Shown here: positions 8,962-19,200 of the stretch, one piece after another
How positions within the stretch are numbered: position 1 is the stretch's first letter
How the letters are laid out: each line of letters starts with the position of its first letter
Notes under the pieces: generated by a model
Databases searched by the model: none
What the model was told of the DNA's origin: nothing
The model's input: only the letters and a program-made list of their open reading frames with translations
Position numbers and translations under genes: made by a program
Source: an uncultured Akkermansia sp.
GTDB taxonomy: Bacteria > Verrucomicrobiota > Verrucomicrobiia > Verrucomicrobiales > Akkermansiaceae
Direction of reading: 5' to 3'
Length of the DNA stretch: 33,178 nt
Assembly: GCA_947630815.1 (NCBI GenBank)
Contig: CANRJD010000015.1
Coordinates: 1 to 33,178 of the forward strand

Positions 8962-11016
8962 TCAAGGCTGTGCCGTTTCTTGAGGAAGAAAACGCTCCAC
9001 GTTGTGGCCGTGAGCGGACGGAAGGAGAATGATGCGCTTTGCTCCGATCTCATGCAGCAGATCGGGGTGTTCAATCGGTTCGTGCGAATTGTAACCGAGA
9101 ATGAGCACATCGGCATGCCGAAATTCGGGAGGTAGCGCTTCATAGGTGGATAGCGCGGCGTTGCCGATGAAGAGGAAGCGCTGGGCGTCCGTCCTTTGCC
9201 AGCAGATGATCGGGGATGCGTTGGCGGAGTATGAGACTGGCTGACTGGCAGGCGGCGCAAATATGGTGAAGACACCGGCGGGGGTTGTATAGCTCTGTGG
9301 CGGAGTCCCGGGCGGGGCTGTGAAAAAGTGCAGTTGGGGCCAAGTCTGTGTGAAGACGTCCTTGGCGGCTGCCTGGCGAGGAGCCGGACAGAGGGCAGGG
9401 GAATACCCGGCGTGGAAAAGAGCTGGCTGCAGCACATAGCGAACGTCATTTTCCCTGTGCACATCGCCTGCCAGGATACCCGGATTTCCCAGCACACACG
9501 CGGATTTGCCGTGGCCAAGGGGCATGAGCATGTAATCGCTTGCGGGCGCCGGCGGCGCTGCGGGCAAAAAAGCCCCCGGAAAGGAGCCACAATACCCCAC
9601 CAGCGACACCAGCCAGCCTGCACCCCGGAGTGCACACGCTTGCACCAAGTCCCCAAAGTAGGGCACACCCGCAAACACCAGCATCAGCAACCCTAAGAAC
9701 ATTGTCACTGGCAACAGGGGAGCGATGAGAATATTGACCAGGTAACTGGCTGTGTTCACCACGTGAAAATGCGCGATGGAGAGCGGCAGGGATACCAGCC
9801 ATGCGCATATCGATACGACAACCGTCCCGCGCACGAAAAGCTCTGCGCTCGCTGTCAGTCGCTCCCAGTGCGTGTGGATGCGTGCCGGGATGTAAGAGTC
9901 CGGCCCGAACCAAGGCGTGTCCGACATTCCGTAACGTACGCCCAAGCAAATGGCGCCGTACACAACGAAGGATAGCCTGAACCCCGGTTGGTAGAATTGC
10001 CACGGCTGAAGCATGAGTATGACGATCGCCGCAAAACACCACGTGTTCAAATAACTTGGACGCCGCCTCAGGATAAGGCTACCCATGAGCACCGCCAGCA
10101 TCACGTACGCGCGCAGCGCCGGCACAGCCATACCCGTGGCAAACACATACAGCCCCACCCCAATGAGTAGCGCCGGGCGTCCGACCCTCGGATGAACTCG
10201 GCACCACCGCAGCAGCATCCACAAGATGCCCGCGACAATGCCCACATGAAGCCCGCTCACGGCGAAAGCATGCAGACAGCCCCCGCGACGAAAAATATCG
10301 ATCGTGCTGGTATCTGCACGATCTTTTTCACCAAGCACGAGGGCACACAGCACCTGGCGACGGATGTCATCCTCCGTGCCGGGTGGCATCAGACGGTCTG
10401 CCAGGGCAGAGCGTACCTCGGCCGCTGCACGCAGTATTGTGGCATAGCCGAGTGTGCTGCCTTCGCGCTCGAACCTCAGGCAATCCAAACACGCAGCTAT
10501 CCCGCTTCCGCGCATCCACTCAGCTTGGGAAAACATCCCGGGTACGAGAGGAGTCTCCACATTCCGCAGGGAACCTATGATATGGACGTAGTCCCCCGGC
10601 TGTACCGTCAATTTGCCGTACGCCGCCACTCGCACGCCGAGCGGATCTGTCTCCACAATGCATCCACGATTGAGCGAGCGGATGACTGTGCCTCGCAGCT
10701 CCACGGCAACGGGCGGTGGCATGGCGGTGATCTCCAACTCATCTTCCGCACGTTGACGCAACGCCAGACAAAGCACCATAATCACCCCGCAAAAAAAGGC
10801 GCACAGTAGTATCCGGTACGCACGCAACGCAGCGGCCGCCGCCAGTGCCACGCAAACTATTGCCCAACCCGGCGTGCCCCCATAGATGACCCCGACCACT
10901 ACCGCGAGCGGCAGCATTAGGGGCGCGCGGTTCACCAGATCGCGGCAGGCGCGGTACACAGCGCGTCCCCTGCGCTTGGGTTCATCCGGAGGCGGCGTAC
11001 TCATGCTCGGCATCAT
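8962..11016 (-). CDS. comEC: ComEC/Rec2-type DNA uptake channel with a degenerate C-terminal domain
   Basis: A 684-residue inner-membrane protein. It has N-terminal membrane segments (about 31-85), a soluble DUF4131-like stretch (about 100-185) and the competence domain with LHAFAVSGLHVG (248-259). Several further membrane helices run to about residue 495. ComEC proteins pass single-stranded DNA across the membrane during transformation. Many members end in a metallo-beta-lactamase-like domain. Here that domain is shortened and lacks the HxHxDH metal motif: the matching area reads HAGYSPALCPAP, and a later GD is GN in FIGNAALS. Any nuclease activity is therefore doubtful. It begins directly after the stop of the upstream RNase III-like gene; ATG 11004 is an alternative start. 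Confidence 0.88.
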   Translation of the reverse strand: MMPSMSTPPPDEPKRRGRAVYRACRDLVNRAPLMLPLAVVVGVIYGGTPGWAIVCVALAAAAALRAYRILLCAFFCGVIMVLCLALRQRAEDELEITAMPPPVAVELRGTVIRSLNRGCIVETDPLGVRVAAYGKLTVQPGDYVHIIGSLRNVETPLVPGMFSQAEWMRGSGIAACLDCLRFEREGSTLGYATILRAAAEVRSALADRLMPPGTEDDIRRQVLCALVLGEKDRADTSTIDIFRRGGCLHAFAVSGLHVGIVAGILWMLLRWCRVHPRVGRPALLIGVGLYVFATGMAVPALRAYVMLAVLMGSLILRRRPSYLNTWCFAAIVILMLQPWQFYQPGFRLSFVVYGAICLGVRYGMSDTPWFGPDSYIPARIHTHWERLTASAELFVRGTVVVSICAWLVSLPLSIAHFHVVNTASYLVNILIAPLLPVTMFLGLLMLVFAGVPYFGDLVQACALRGAGWLVSLVGYCGSFPGAFLPAAPPAPASDYMLMPLGHGKSACVLGNPGILAGDVHRENDVRYVLQPALFHAGYSPALCPAPRQAAAKDVFTQTWPQLHFFTAPPGTPPQSYTTPAGVFTIFAPPASQPVSYSANASPIICWQRTDAQRFLFIGNAALSTYEALPPEFRHADVLILGYNSHEPIEHPDLLHEIGAKRIILLPSAHGHNVERFLPQETAQP

Positions 11017-11331
11017 TCAGGCGCGTTGCCGAGCCGAGCGCAGAGAGTGGAGCCGCATGAGCATTTTGGGGTGCAGCTCGCGGCGTATCCAGTCGTACGC
11101 AAGCGGGAGCTGCCCCTCGCGGTAGGCGCGGCCAATGCTGGCTTCCACTTCGGTGGCGTTGCCGACAAGGCGCAGAAAATCGTTCGAGGTGAGCTGCACG
11201 AAAGTCTCGCCGTCGATCTGCCCGTGGCATTCAGCGAGCAAAAATTCGCGAACATAGAGCGCCAGCACAGCATCCCCGATCCACGCCTCGGCGCGCACGG
11301 CTGGGTCATGTTCCGGACGATGCGTTTTCAT
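11017..11331 (-). CDS. Small RNase III-domain protein (Mini-III-like)
   Basis: The 104-residue protein contains the first RNase III helix motif as AEAWIGDAVLALYVREFLL (14-32; D20 is the metal aspartate) and a second acidic helix TEVEASIGRAY (60-70). There is no double-stranded RNA-binding domain. That layout matches Mini-III enzymes, which trim 23S rRNA ends in Bacillus, although this protein is shorter than the usual ~130-140 residues. The ATG at 11331 was chosen because it precedes the domain; a longer upstream reading overlaps nuoC. It lies between nuoC (25-base gap) and comEC (no gap). Function is inferred from the domain only. Confidence 0.6.
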   Translation of the reverse strand: MKTHRPEHDPAVRAEAWIGDAVLALYVREFLLAECHGQIDGETFVQLTSNDFLRLVGNATEVEASIGRAYREGQLPLAYDWIRRELHPKMLMRLHSLRSARQRA

Positions 11332-11356
11332 GAGAGTTGAGGCAAGAGGCCCTAGG

Positions 11357-11938
11357 TTAATTGCGGGAGCGGGGCTCACGCTCAGCAGCGGTTTTGCCGC
11401 CGGGCGCAGTGACAAAAGGCGCACCGCCGGTAGGCGCCTTCTCCGTGAAGGCAATGCCGGGGGTCTCCGTAGGTACGCCGGCCACGGGAAAATCCTTGCG
11501 CAGAGGGTGGAAGGGGTAATCCTCCCACATCATGATGCGCCGCAAATCAGGGTGCCCCTCAAAATGAATGCCCATCAGGTCGTACTGCTCGCGCTCCAGC
11601 CAGTTGGCCGAGCGCCAGACTCCCACCAGCGAGGGCAGAGTGGCGTCGTTCTCTTCCAGCGGCGTGCGCACCAGCAGGTTGGCACCCGTCTCAGCTTGGG
11701 TGATGGTGTAATCCACCTCGTAGCGCGGCTCTTCCCCCATGTGGTCCACCGCCGATACGCACAGCAGCATATCAAAACCGCATGCCTCTTTCGCGTAGCG
11801 CATCACCTCCACCAGCTGCTCTCGCGGCACGGTGAACGTGGTATCGCCACGGAAATCCCGGAGCGCAAGTTGCGGAAAACGGGCGTGAATTTTATCGCAG
11901 GCTTCGCGGGCTGCGTCTGTGTGGCTTTTTGTAGGCAT
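11357..11938 (-). CDS. nuoC: NADH-quinone oxidoreductase subunit C (30 kDa subunit)
   Basis: Peripheral-arm subunit of respiratory complex I. The 193-residue protein contains the family signature EREQYDLMGIHFEGHPDLRR followed by MMWEDYPFHPLRKDFP, the docking surface for NuoB and NuoD. The C-terminal ~40 residues are a Gly/Pro/Thr-rich tail. The ATG at 11938 is preferred; a TTG at 11944, two codons upstream, is also possible, and neither has a clear Shine-Dalgarno. It follows nuoB after about 25 bases. NuoC is a stand-alone subunit here, not fused to NuoD. Confidence 0.93.
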   Translation of the reverse strand: MPTKSHTDAAREACDKIHARFPQLALRDFRGDTTFTVPREQLVEVMRYAKEACGFDMLLCVSAVDHMGEEPRYEVDYTITQAETGANLLVRTPLEENDATLPSLVGVWRSANWLEREQYDLMGIHFEGHPDLRRIMMWEDYPFHPLRKDFPVAGVPTETPGIAFTEKAPTGGAPFVTAPGGKTAAEREPRSRN

Positions 11939-11963
11939 AGGCAAGAGGGAATCAGTGGTTTCC

Positions 11964-12548
11964 TTAATCAGTGACGGCTGCCGTGTTGGTGCAGGCGGCG
12001 CGCTGGGCTTCGCGCAGGTCGTGCGTCTTGAAAAATCCCTTCAGCGGGTGATCCGTCTTCATGATCTTATCCTGCAGCGTAATGAGACCCTGCAGCAGAG
12101 CTTCCGGACGCGGTGGACAGCCGGAAATATACACATCCACCGGTACTATCTTGTCCACTCCTTGCAGCACGGAGTACGAGCGGAACATCCCGCCTGAGCA
12201 CGCGCACGCCCCGCAGGCAATGCACCACTTCGGCTCCGGCATTTGATCCCAAATGCGCCGCACGAGTCCGGCCATTTTGTAAGTAATAGTTCCGCAAATG
12301 AACATGAAGTCCGCCTGACGTGGGGCGTACCTGTTGACCTCGGACCCGAAGCGCGATATGTCGTAGCGCGAGCATGATGCCGCCATGTATTCAATTGCGC
12401 AGCATGATGTTCCCATCGGCATTGGCCACAGTGAGTACTTGTGCATCCAGTTGATCGCCGCCTCCAGCGTCGTGTACACAAACCCACCGTCCGCATCCGG
12501 GTCACACATGTAGTTCTGCTCTATTTGCTCTTGGGTGTCCGTAGCCAT
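11964..12548 (-). CDS. nuoB: NADH-quinone oxidoreductase subunit B
   Basis: Complex I subunit that holds iron-sulfur cluster N2, the last electron carrier before quinone. The 194-residue protein has all four cluster cysteines: adjacent C49 and C50 (GTSCCAIEYMA), C115 (CGACACSGGMF) and C144 (YISGCPPRPEALLQ). The ATG at 12548 gives MATDTQEQIEQ and lies 10 bases after a strong -10 box; the upstream extension has no family similarity. It is first in the operon nuoB-nuoC-RNase III-like-comEC. No nuoA or nuoD is present in the window on either side, unlike the common nuoABCD order. Confidence 0.95.
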   Translation of the reverse strand: MATDTQEQIEQNYMCDPDADGGFVYTTLEAAINWMHKYSLWPMPMGTSCCAIEYMAASCSRYDISRFGSEVNRYAPRQADFMFICGTITYKMAGLVRRIWDQMPEPKWCIACGACACSGGMFRSYSVLQGVDKIVPVDVYISGCPPRPEALLQGLITLQDKIMKTDHPLKGFFKTHDLREAQRAACTNTAAVTD

Positions 12549-12558
12549 CACGCGCTCG

Positions 12559-12587
12559 AGGATACTCAACGCCTGCGAAATTGTCAA
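12559..12587 (-). promoter_or_regulatory. Promoter of nuoB operon, near-leaderless
   Basis: A perfect TTGACA (12587-12582), a 17-base spacer, and TATCCT (12564-12559). The ATG starts 10 bases below the -10 box, leaving an untranslated leader of at most about four bases. Confidence 0.75.
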
Positions 12588-12623
12588 GCAGTTTCGCGTG
12601 CACTTCACGGAAGAAAGCACATG

Positions 12624-12640
12624 TCACACGTGTCCCAATA
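12624..12640 (-). promoter_or_regulatory. TTGGGAC-type upstream motif, copy 2
   Basis: On the minus strand TATTGGGACACGTGTGA, 36 bases upstream of the nuoB -35 box and in the same direction as nuoB. It overlaps the left end of the ~185-bp direct repeat. Confidence 0.5.
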
Positions 12641-12812
12641 AAATCTTCTCCGGGCATATTCAACCCATTCCTTATGCGCTTCCCATGGATGAAGGAGGTA
12701 AGCCAGCGAGAAGCTCAAACCATTGCTGATTGAGCTAGGCTGTGAAAGCCCCCGATGGTTCGGAGTGGGATTGGACAAAACACAGCTTTTGCCCGGAGGG
12801 CGAAATTGACCT
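12627..12812 (+). repeat. Left copy of ~185-bp direct repeat flanking the autotransporter
   Basis: It begins CACGTGTCCCAATAAAAT. It shares long identical runs with 25921-26105, for example TTCCCATGGATGAAGGAG, GTGAAAGCCCCCGA and GGAGTGGGATTGGACAAAA, with roughly 80 percent identity by eye. It ends in one copy of the stem-loop (GCTTTTGCCC.GGAGGGCG) that is tandemly repeated beside the right copy. Short frames starting at the shared ATG differ in length and frame between copies (12685-12729 in this one), so coding on this strand is unlikely. Confidence 0.75.
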
Positions 12813-12886
12813 TACGTCCGTCGGCAGTTTTCACCCTCCGGGCAACGTATGCCGTCCACCCCGAGTCACCGGCGTGCGAATTTGGC

Positions 12887-13030
12887 AATCGTACATCGTA
12901 CATGGGCAAACGCATATCCTGATGCGTTTGCCCTAGAAGTCCCCAAATTCCCGCGCCTCTGGCGCGCCATAATTTAAATCGTACATCGTACATAGGCAGG
13001 CTCCGTCTGCCTCCGTCGTAAATCGTAAAT
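12887..13030. repeat. Intergenic heptad/palindrome repeat block D
   Basis: Heptads TCGTACA-TCGTACA (12889-12902) are followed by a perfect 12-bp hairpin GGGCAAACGCAT / ATGCGTTTGCCC (12904-12933) and a GC palindrome (about 12952-12968). More heptads follow (12979-12992), then a hairpin GGCAG...CTGCC (12995-13012), and finally TCGTAAA-TCGTAAA (13016-13029). It sits upstream of the autotransporter promoter; no gene is seen. Confidence 0.65.
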
Positions 13031-13040
13031 GAATTGTTCT

Positions 13041-13069
13041 TTGTATATAAGCCTTGTATGTGGGATAAT
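13041..13069 (+). promoter_or_regulatory. Candidate promoter of the autotransporter gene
   Basis: TTGTAT (13041-13046), a 17-base spacer, and GATAAT (13064-13069). It would leave a ~180-base untranslated leader, in contrast to the short leaders of other genes here. A weaker alternative is TTGGGT-N17-TAACTT at 13222-13250, only five bases before the ATG. Confidence 0.45.
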
Positions 13070-13182
13070 TCGTTCGGAGTCGGGAGAAAACGGCATGAGG
13101 AAAAAATTGTGATTAGATGAAGAAAACGCTGTACATCTTCTTTAAAAAGTGATAGTCTGCGGGTAATCCTCGCTTCTATTCC

Positions 13183-13217
13183 GGGGACAGGTGTCCCGCG
13201 CGCTCACGGCGTGCGGG
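13183..13217 (+). promoter_or_regulatory. Mutually exclusive hairpins in the autotransporter leader
   Basis: GGGAC-AGGT-GTCCC (13184-13197) and CCCGCGCGC-TCACG-GCGTGCGGG (13195-13217, one G-U pair) share the bases CCC at 13195-13197, so only one can form completely. They lie 39-72 bases before the ATG. A regulatory switch is possible; no ligand or partner is suggested by the sequence. Confidence 0.4.
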
Positions 13218-13255
13218 GGACTTGGGTCTATTTCAACCTCTAACTAACTTCTCCG

Positions 13256-16200
13256 ATGAAACTCCACCTCCCTACAGGTCTCCGCAAGGCTCTGTTGGTA
13301 TGCCTTGCTGCAGTCGCTTTACCTGCTGCTACCATCCCTACCACTGTTGCCTCCGCCTCCGGCATTGCCGCTGCGTTTCTCATCGCTAGCCAACGGGCGG
13401 CAGCAGAAGGATTGTCTTTAGGAACAAAGGAGGTCGAGGGGCAAGAAACAGTTGATTCGATCACTGTAGATAATGACGAGGCGGGATCTATCTCAGGCGG
13501 TGTTAAGATAGGCAACGATGAATCGTTGACGGTAACGGGAACATTAAGCGGGACATTGCAGAAGAGTCTGCGCATTTCGTCGGGTGTGAATAACCAATCG
13601 TCCACTGGTAAAGTCTACTTGAGGTCGGGTGGCACGATGGATGGGAACATGAATGTTTTTGACGGCATAACCATTTGTATCGGCAATGGTCAAACTCTCT
13701 CAGTAGCGGCTCTGGGTGGCAATGGTGGAGTATTTAACGCTGATGGAGAGGGTGCTACGCTAAAAGTTACAGGAACAGCAGAGCAGGAAGGGCAGAAACA
13801 GACAATTGAAGGCAACGTTGCTGTGGAGCTGGATAGTAACGCTGTGCAAGTGCTGCAAGAATCTACCATTAAGGGAAAATTGACGTTGGGTGGCGGCTCC
13901 GTGCTCAAAGCGTACAAAAGCTTACAGTGGTCGGAGGATTGGCTGCAGTTGGATGGTCTGTTGGAGGGGACCGGCACCATCCAGGTAGGAGGAGCCGGAG
14001 CCAACGGCTATACAGGCGGCAAACTCATTTGGAAGGGAACGACGAACAGCGCAACGGCGAAGCTTAAGTTTGACGGTACCGCAACGCTGGAGCTGCACAA
14101 TAACCTGTCAGTCTCGGCTCTCAGTTTTGCGGAGGGAGCGCAGAGCGCCACCATTGCGCGTGGCTCCGATGTCGGTGAGACCGTCACGCTCAGTTTAGGT
14201 ACGATCACAGTGAACTCGGCGGGTTCCGGCATTACAATCGGTATTGATGGCGGTGTTTTACTGGATTTTTCCGACATTGCCAAGAGTGGAGAGGGTAAGT
14301 TGACAATCAACTTGACCGAATACACAGATCAGACCGAATTTCAGCTATTCGAATCATCACTGTTTGGTACGTGGCTCTCAAGTCATCAAGAGGATTGGAG
14401 TGACTACATCGATTTCCAAGGGCTTGATATTGGCAAGAAGGCGTCGTTGGATACCAGCCGCGCAGGCTATGTCACAGTTTCCACGACGAGTAAGAGCTAC
14501 ACGTATGGTGGAACATCGGACCTCACTTGGCAGGTAGGTCAAGATAGCGGGTGGACGACTGGCGGAGCGTGGGAACAGGGAGGCATCGTGCAATTTACGG
14601 CGAGTTCCGGTGTGCATACGGTGACGCTTGGGGGTGAGGTGACGGCTGATCAGCTTGAGATCACGCAGGCGGGTGCGACGTACAACTTCACCGGGAATCA
14701 TACGCTCACCTTGGGAGAATTTAAGGCGAGAGGTGACACCGTCGTCAACGTGTCGTTTGCGGAGGGAACAAACGTACACGTCACCAGAGACATGACCTTT
14801 GAAGCCCAAGGAAGGAATGAACTGACTTTTGGCGAGCGGCTCATCGTGGATGGCAAAGTCACGGTATGGGGCGGGGGCGGTGGGGTCGCGGTAGGAGAGA
14901 GCGCGGCCCAACTCACATTGAAAAAAGGAGGCACCTTCGGGGAGTTGGACGTATCGTGGCGTACTAACCTCCTCCTCGGAGACGACGTTGTCCTCGAGCA
15001 GGGGTTTGCGTTCAATAACTCCGCTCACGCAGCCGTCTTCTCTCGCACACAGGATGCAGTGGACGCCCAAAAGGACGTTTATGTGGTGATGGAGAACAGT
15101 AGCTCCTTCAACAGCGATGGTGCGAATTCTCATTTTCAATTTACCGATGTAGGTTTCAAAGTAAGGGGAAGCAAGCATAGCATTACACTGTCGGGTCCTA
15201 ATTGGAACATAGGGGGGAATCTGGCTGCTGAGGATGAAGGTGCCCTCAGCACAACCCAAGGAATGAACTTCACGGTGACTGGTAAATTGATCGTCGATAC
15301 AACAGGGACGATTGATTTGCAAGGTTCTACTGTAACGGTAGGCGGTGCCAGTGTAGCCAATAAAGGCGATGCAGGACTGAAACTGAGAGATGGCGCGTCT
15401 TTGACGCTGACAGAGGAACTCAGCGGGGAAGGACAGGTGACGCACTGGGGCAAAACGCTCACGCTCAAAAAAGGCGGCAAGATCGGCTCAATTAGCATGG
15501 CTTGGGGCACGGCAGGCGAGACTATGGAGCTTGTTCTGGGAGCCGATTTAGAGCTGAATACCTTCGTATCTCCTGGGTTCAACGCGACGATGGCGAACAT
15601 AAATCGGGATGCTGAGATTTCCGAGTCCACTGTCTACGTGCTTTTCAACATCGGAGACGAGGCATCGCAGAGTCTCGCTGATTTTTACAAACGTCTCAAA
15701 TTCAATGAAGAAAAAGTTGTTATAGGTGATGGTGTTGGCATCGGAAAGACTGGGAGTGAGAAGCTCACAATAACGGATGAAGGTACGTTAGAGTGCTCGC
15801 TTAAAATTAAGGAAGGCGACATGGAATTTCAGGGGGCTGTGACTTTCAACAAAGACATCGTTCTTGCCGGTGGCAATGCCGTCTTTAATGCGTCTGGCAA
15901 CGCTGTCACGGGTAAATTGGAGGGGGCTTCAGGATCGCTCACGCTAGGAAATTCTGCGTCTCTTTCCCTAAATGGAGGAATCAACGGCTCTCTCACAAAC
16001 CTCACCCTCGGCGCATCTGCCGTCCTAGACGTGAAGTCCGGTACGCTGAATCTCACGGGAAATCTGAGTTTTGAAACGGAAAGTAAGATCAAGCTTAATG
16101 AGAGTGGTCAAAAAATTACGCTTACCTCAAGTGCGTTGCAGGGTATTTCTGACAAAACGCTTGCTATTGAGTTGACTTCGGCTTTTATGGGTGATAGTGC

Positions 16201-19200
16201 ATCCAACAGCATTCAGCTTTTCACCTATTGGGATGAAGCGTGGGACAAGCTCTTCACTTTCTCAGTTGAGGGTGATTCTGGAGTCGCCTACAAAGGTCTT
16301 CACGTCGATAGTGGCATGCTCGTGTGGGGAGATGAACCGATGCCAGGGGGAGACATGACGTGGAGCGGGGCAGGGACTGCTGTGACATTGGGCGACAGTA
16401 TCTCCGGCGACGGATGGTCTGCAACGGGGGCGGTGGATGACACCAAGACGGTGACTCTGGAGGGAAGCGCAGCGGCTGTTGCTGTTGACGTTGATGGGGG
16501 AGATGACAATGTAGTGACCATGAAGTCGCTCACTGTGGGGAATGCTGGAGGATCGGCGACGACATACACTTTCAGCGCGGCGAGCGATCAGACGTTGAAG
16601 GTATCTGAGGGGGTGACCATTAACGATAGCAGTGTCTTTGGCGAGCATGTAGTGGTCGACGCGACTGGCTCAACGGTGGCAGTAAATGGTGGCATAACGA
16701 AATTTGAGAACGGCAGCACGCTTACTGCAGGTAAGCTGACGATCAGCGGTCAAGGTACGGTGGTGGAGCTGCACAGTGCTGCTGATTCAGTGAATGTGCA
16801 GGGGACATTGGCAAATGATGTAAGCGGTGGTAATGTTGTCGGAGTTAACGGTGATGGGGGCATTGAGATAGAAGATGGAGCCACACTGAGGTTGACCTCG
16901 GACGTGTTTAGCGACCTAGCCTACGCGAAGGGGCTTGGTACGGTGGATATCGCCATTGGTGGATCTCCAACGGGAAAATGGGACAACTGGTTCGGTAACC
17001 TTTTCCCTGCCGTGGCCTATGATGGTGCAGAACTCACTTTACGACTGAGCAGCAGCACCAACCTTATCTTGGACGGAAACTTGGGTGATCGCCTGCAGAA
17101 TGCAAAGAAGGTTGACATTGAGAACGGCAGCAGCGTGATCGTGAACGCCAAGGGGAGTGGCGGTCAGGATTTATTCAATGTGGGAACAGATCACGAGCTG
17201 CACATTGAAGGATCGGGAGCTGACGGAGCAGGTGCATTGGTGATTGGTCAGGCAGAGACAATCTCTTGGGCTTTCGTGCTGGATGGCGCCGCAACGGTGA
17301 CCAACACTGCGGCGATGATGCTCACCGGTGAACTTGACACTGGCAGTGATGGAAAGGCCCTCACGAAGAAGGGGAACGGTACGTTGGAGTTTGGCGACAG
17401 TTTCTCTACAAAGGCGGGTAGCAGCGGCACGGTTGCTGTGGAGGAAGGGACGTTGAAACTGAGCAACACGACAAATGCCAATGCGTTGCAGAATCATACC
17501 ATTGTTCTTACTTCCGGCTCAACGCTGGAGAGCGGCATCACGGGAACAGTCAAGGCGCTCACCGGCACGGGGACGCTGAATGTGACGGACGGAGAGCTGA
17601 CACTGACTGATGCGACCAGCAGCACCCTCACGAGTCTGCAACTGGCAGCGGGTGCCAAGCTGACGGTGAGCAAGGGAAATTTTGCCATCACCAGCGCCTT
17701 GACTTGGGGCAAGGGCAGTGTGCTGAAGCTCGGGGCGAAGCTCACGATCGACTTGACCGGCGTTTCATCCCTGACGGCGCCGGAGGGGGCGCATAAGCTT
17801 AAGATAGACTTGGCGAGCGATGCGCTGGATCAGAACAATAGCTACCAACTCTTCCGCGGTTGGCGGGAAGACTGGAATTCCGCAGATCTCTTTGATTTCA
17901 CCATTGATGGGCAGGCTGTAGATACAAACACGTACGCAGATCTTCGCCTCAACTCCGAGGGTAAACTTGAGTGGGGTGGCTCGTCTCCCGCTCCTGAGGA
18001 ACTGACATGGTACACACCGGGCGAGGGAAATACGTGGGGTACAAGTGGCACAGGATGGGGAGAAGAGGGGACAGCTGCATGGAATAATCAAGGACAGACG
18101 ACTGCAGTCTTTAATGATACCACAGGCGAGGAAGTGACGATTTCCGGTGCGCTCAAGGCGGCGGTTGTTCAGGTGAAGGGCGGTGGACAGATGTGGGGAT
18201 TCAAAGTAGGGAGAGACGATTCTCTCACGGTGAATGAGACTTTGAACGTGGGAGACAGCACCAAACTCGCCATTTCCGGTGAGGGAGGTGTAGATGTCAA
18301 AGGAGGAGTAGCGCTCGGAGTGGGCTCGTCTATTCTTTTGAAGGAGGGTAGTAGGTTGACAACTGGCAAAACATGGACATTTGGCTCGAATTCGGGTGTG
18401 CAAATGGAGTCAGATTCGACGCTCGTTTATACCTTTAGCGATTCTGAGAACTTCCTTTCTTTAGTGAAAACTCTCTCCACGACTGCCGATGCTACCGGAG
18501 CTATGCTGGAGCTGGCAGGTACAGAAGACGTCTCAGTTACTGTTAACGAGAATATTACGTTTGCAACAGGGTTGAAAAAAACGGAGGGTGGCATCACACT
18601 CACTGCTCTGGAAGCGGGGCAGAGTATTACGATAGGGGGGGAGATTGACGTAAAGTCTCTGAGTTGGATAGGGGCAGAGGGCGGCAGCCCAAATAATCTG
18701 ACCTTAAAGAAAGGGGGGCGTATCCACGGCAATTTGTTACTAACACTGTACGGTACTCTCATATTGGGGGGTGATCTTGTTGTCGGGGGAGAGATTCAAT
18801 CAGGTGCCTATGCCGAAAATGTGGTTGGAACAGGGAATGAATATCTGCTTGTGGAGCGCTCTGGAGAAATGCCGTGGAATACATTTTTGAGCAGTTACAC
18901 AAATCGGGTTACTTTAGGTGGCGTAGGCATGGGAAAAGCTGGTGTAGAAGAACTCATCATCAACGATGAAGCCACTCTTGAGAATAATTTTAAAGTGTCA
19001 GAAGGAACTGTTACCTTCCGAGGGACGGTGACGATTACTGACAAAAAATTGGCGCTTAGTGACGGTGCGACGGTGAACTTCAACGGAGGAATTGCTGCAA
19101 GTCTCACAGCGTTGACATTAGGCAGTCACGCAAAGATGAGCATTGCTAGTGGGGAAACCCTCACGTTGAGAGGAGGGTTTACTTGGGGACAGGGCGCTAT

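Noticed and set aside
12685..12729. Small ORF beginning MDEGGKPAR in the left flanking repeat
   Set aside because: The matching ORF in the right copy has a different length and reading frame, so the ATG is conserved only as part of the repeat.
12887..13030. CRISPR array
   Set aside because: The repeats are 7-base tandem units without spacers of constant length, and no cas gene is present.
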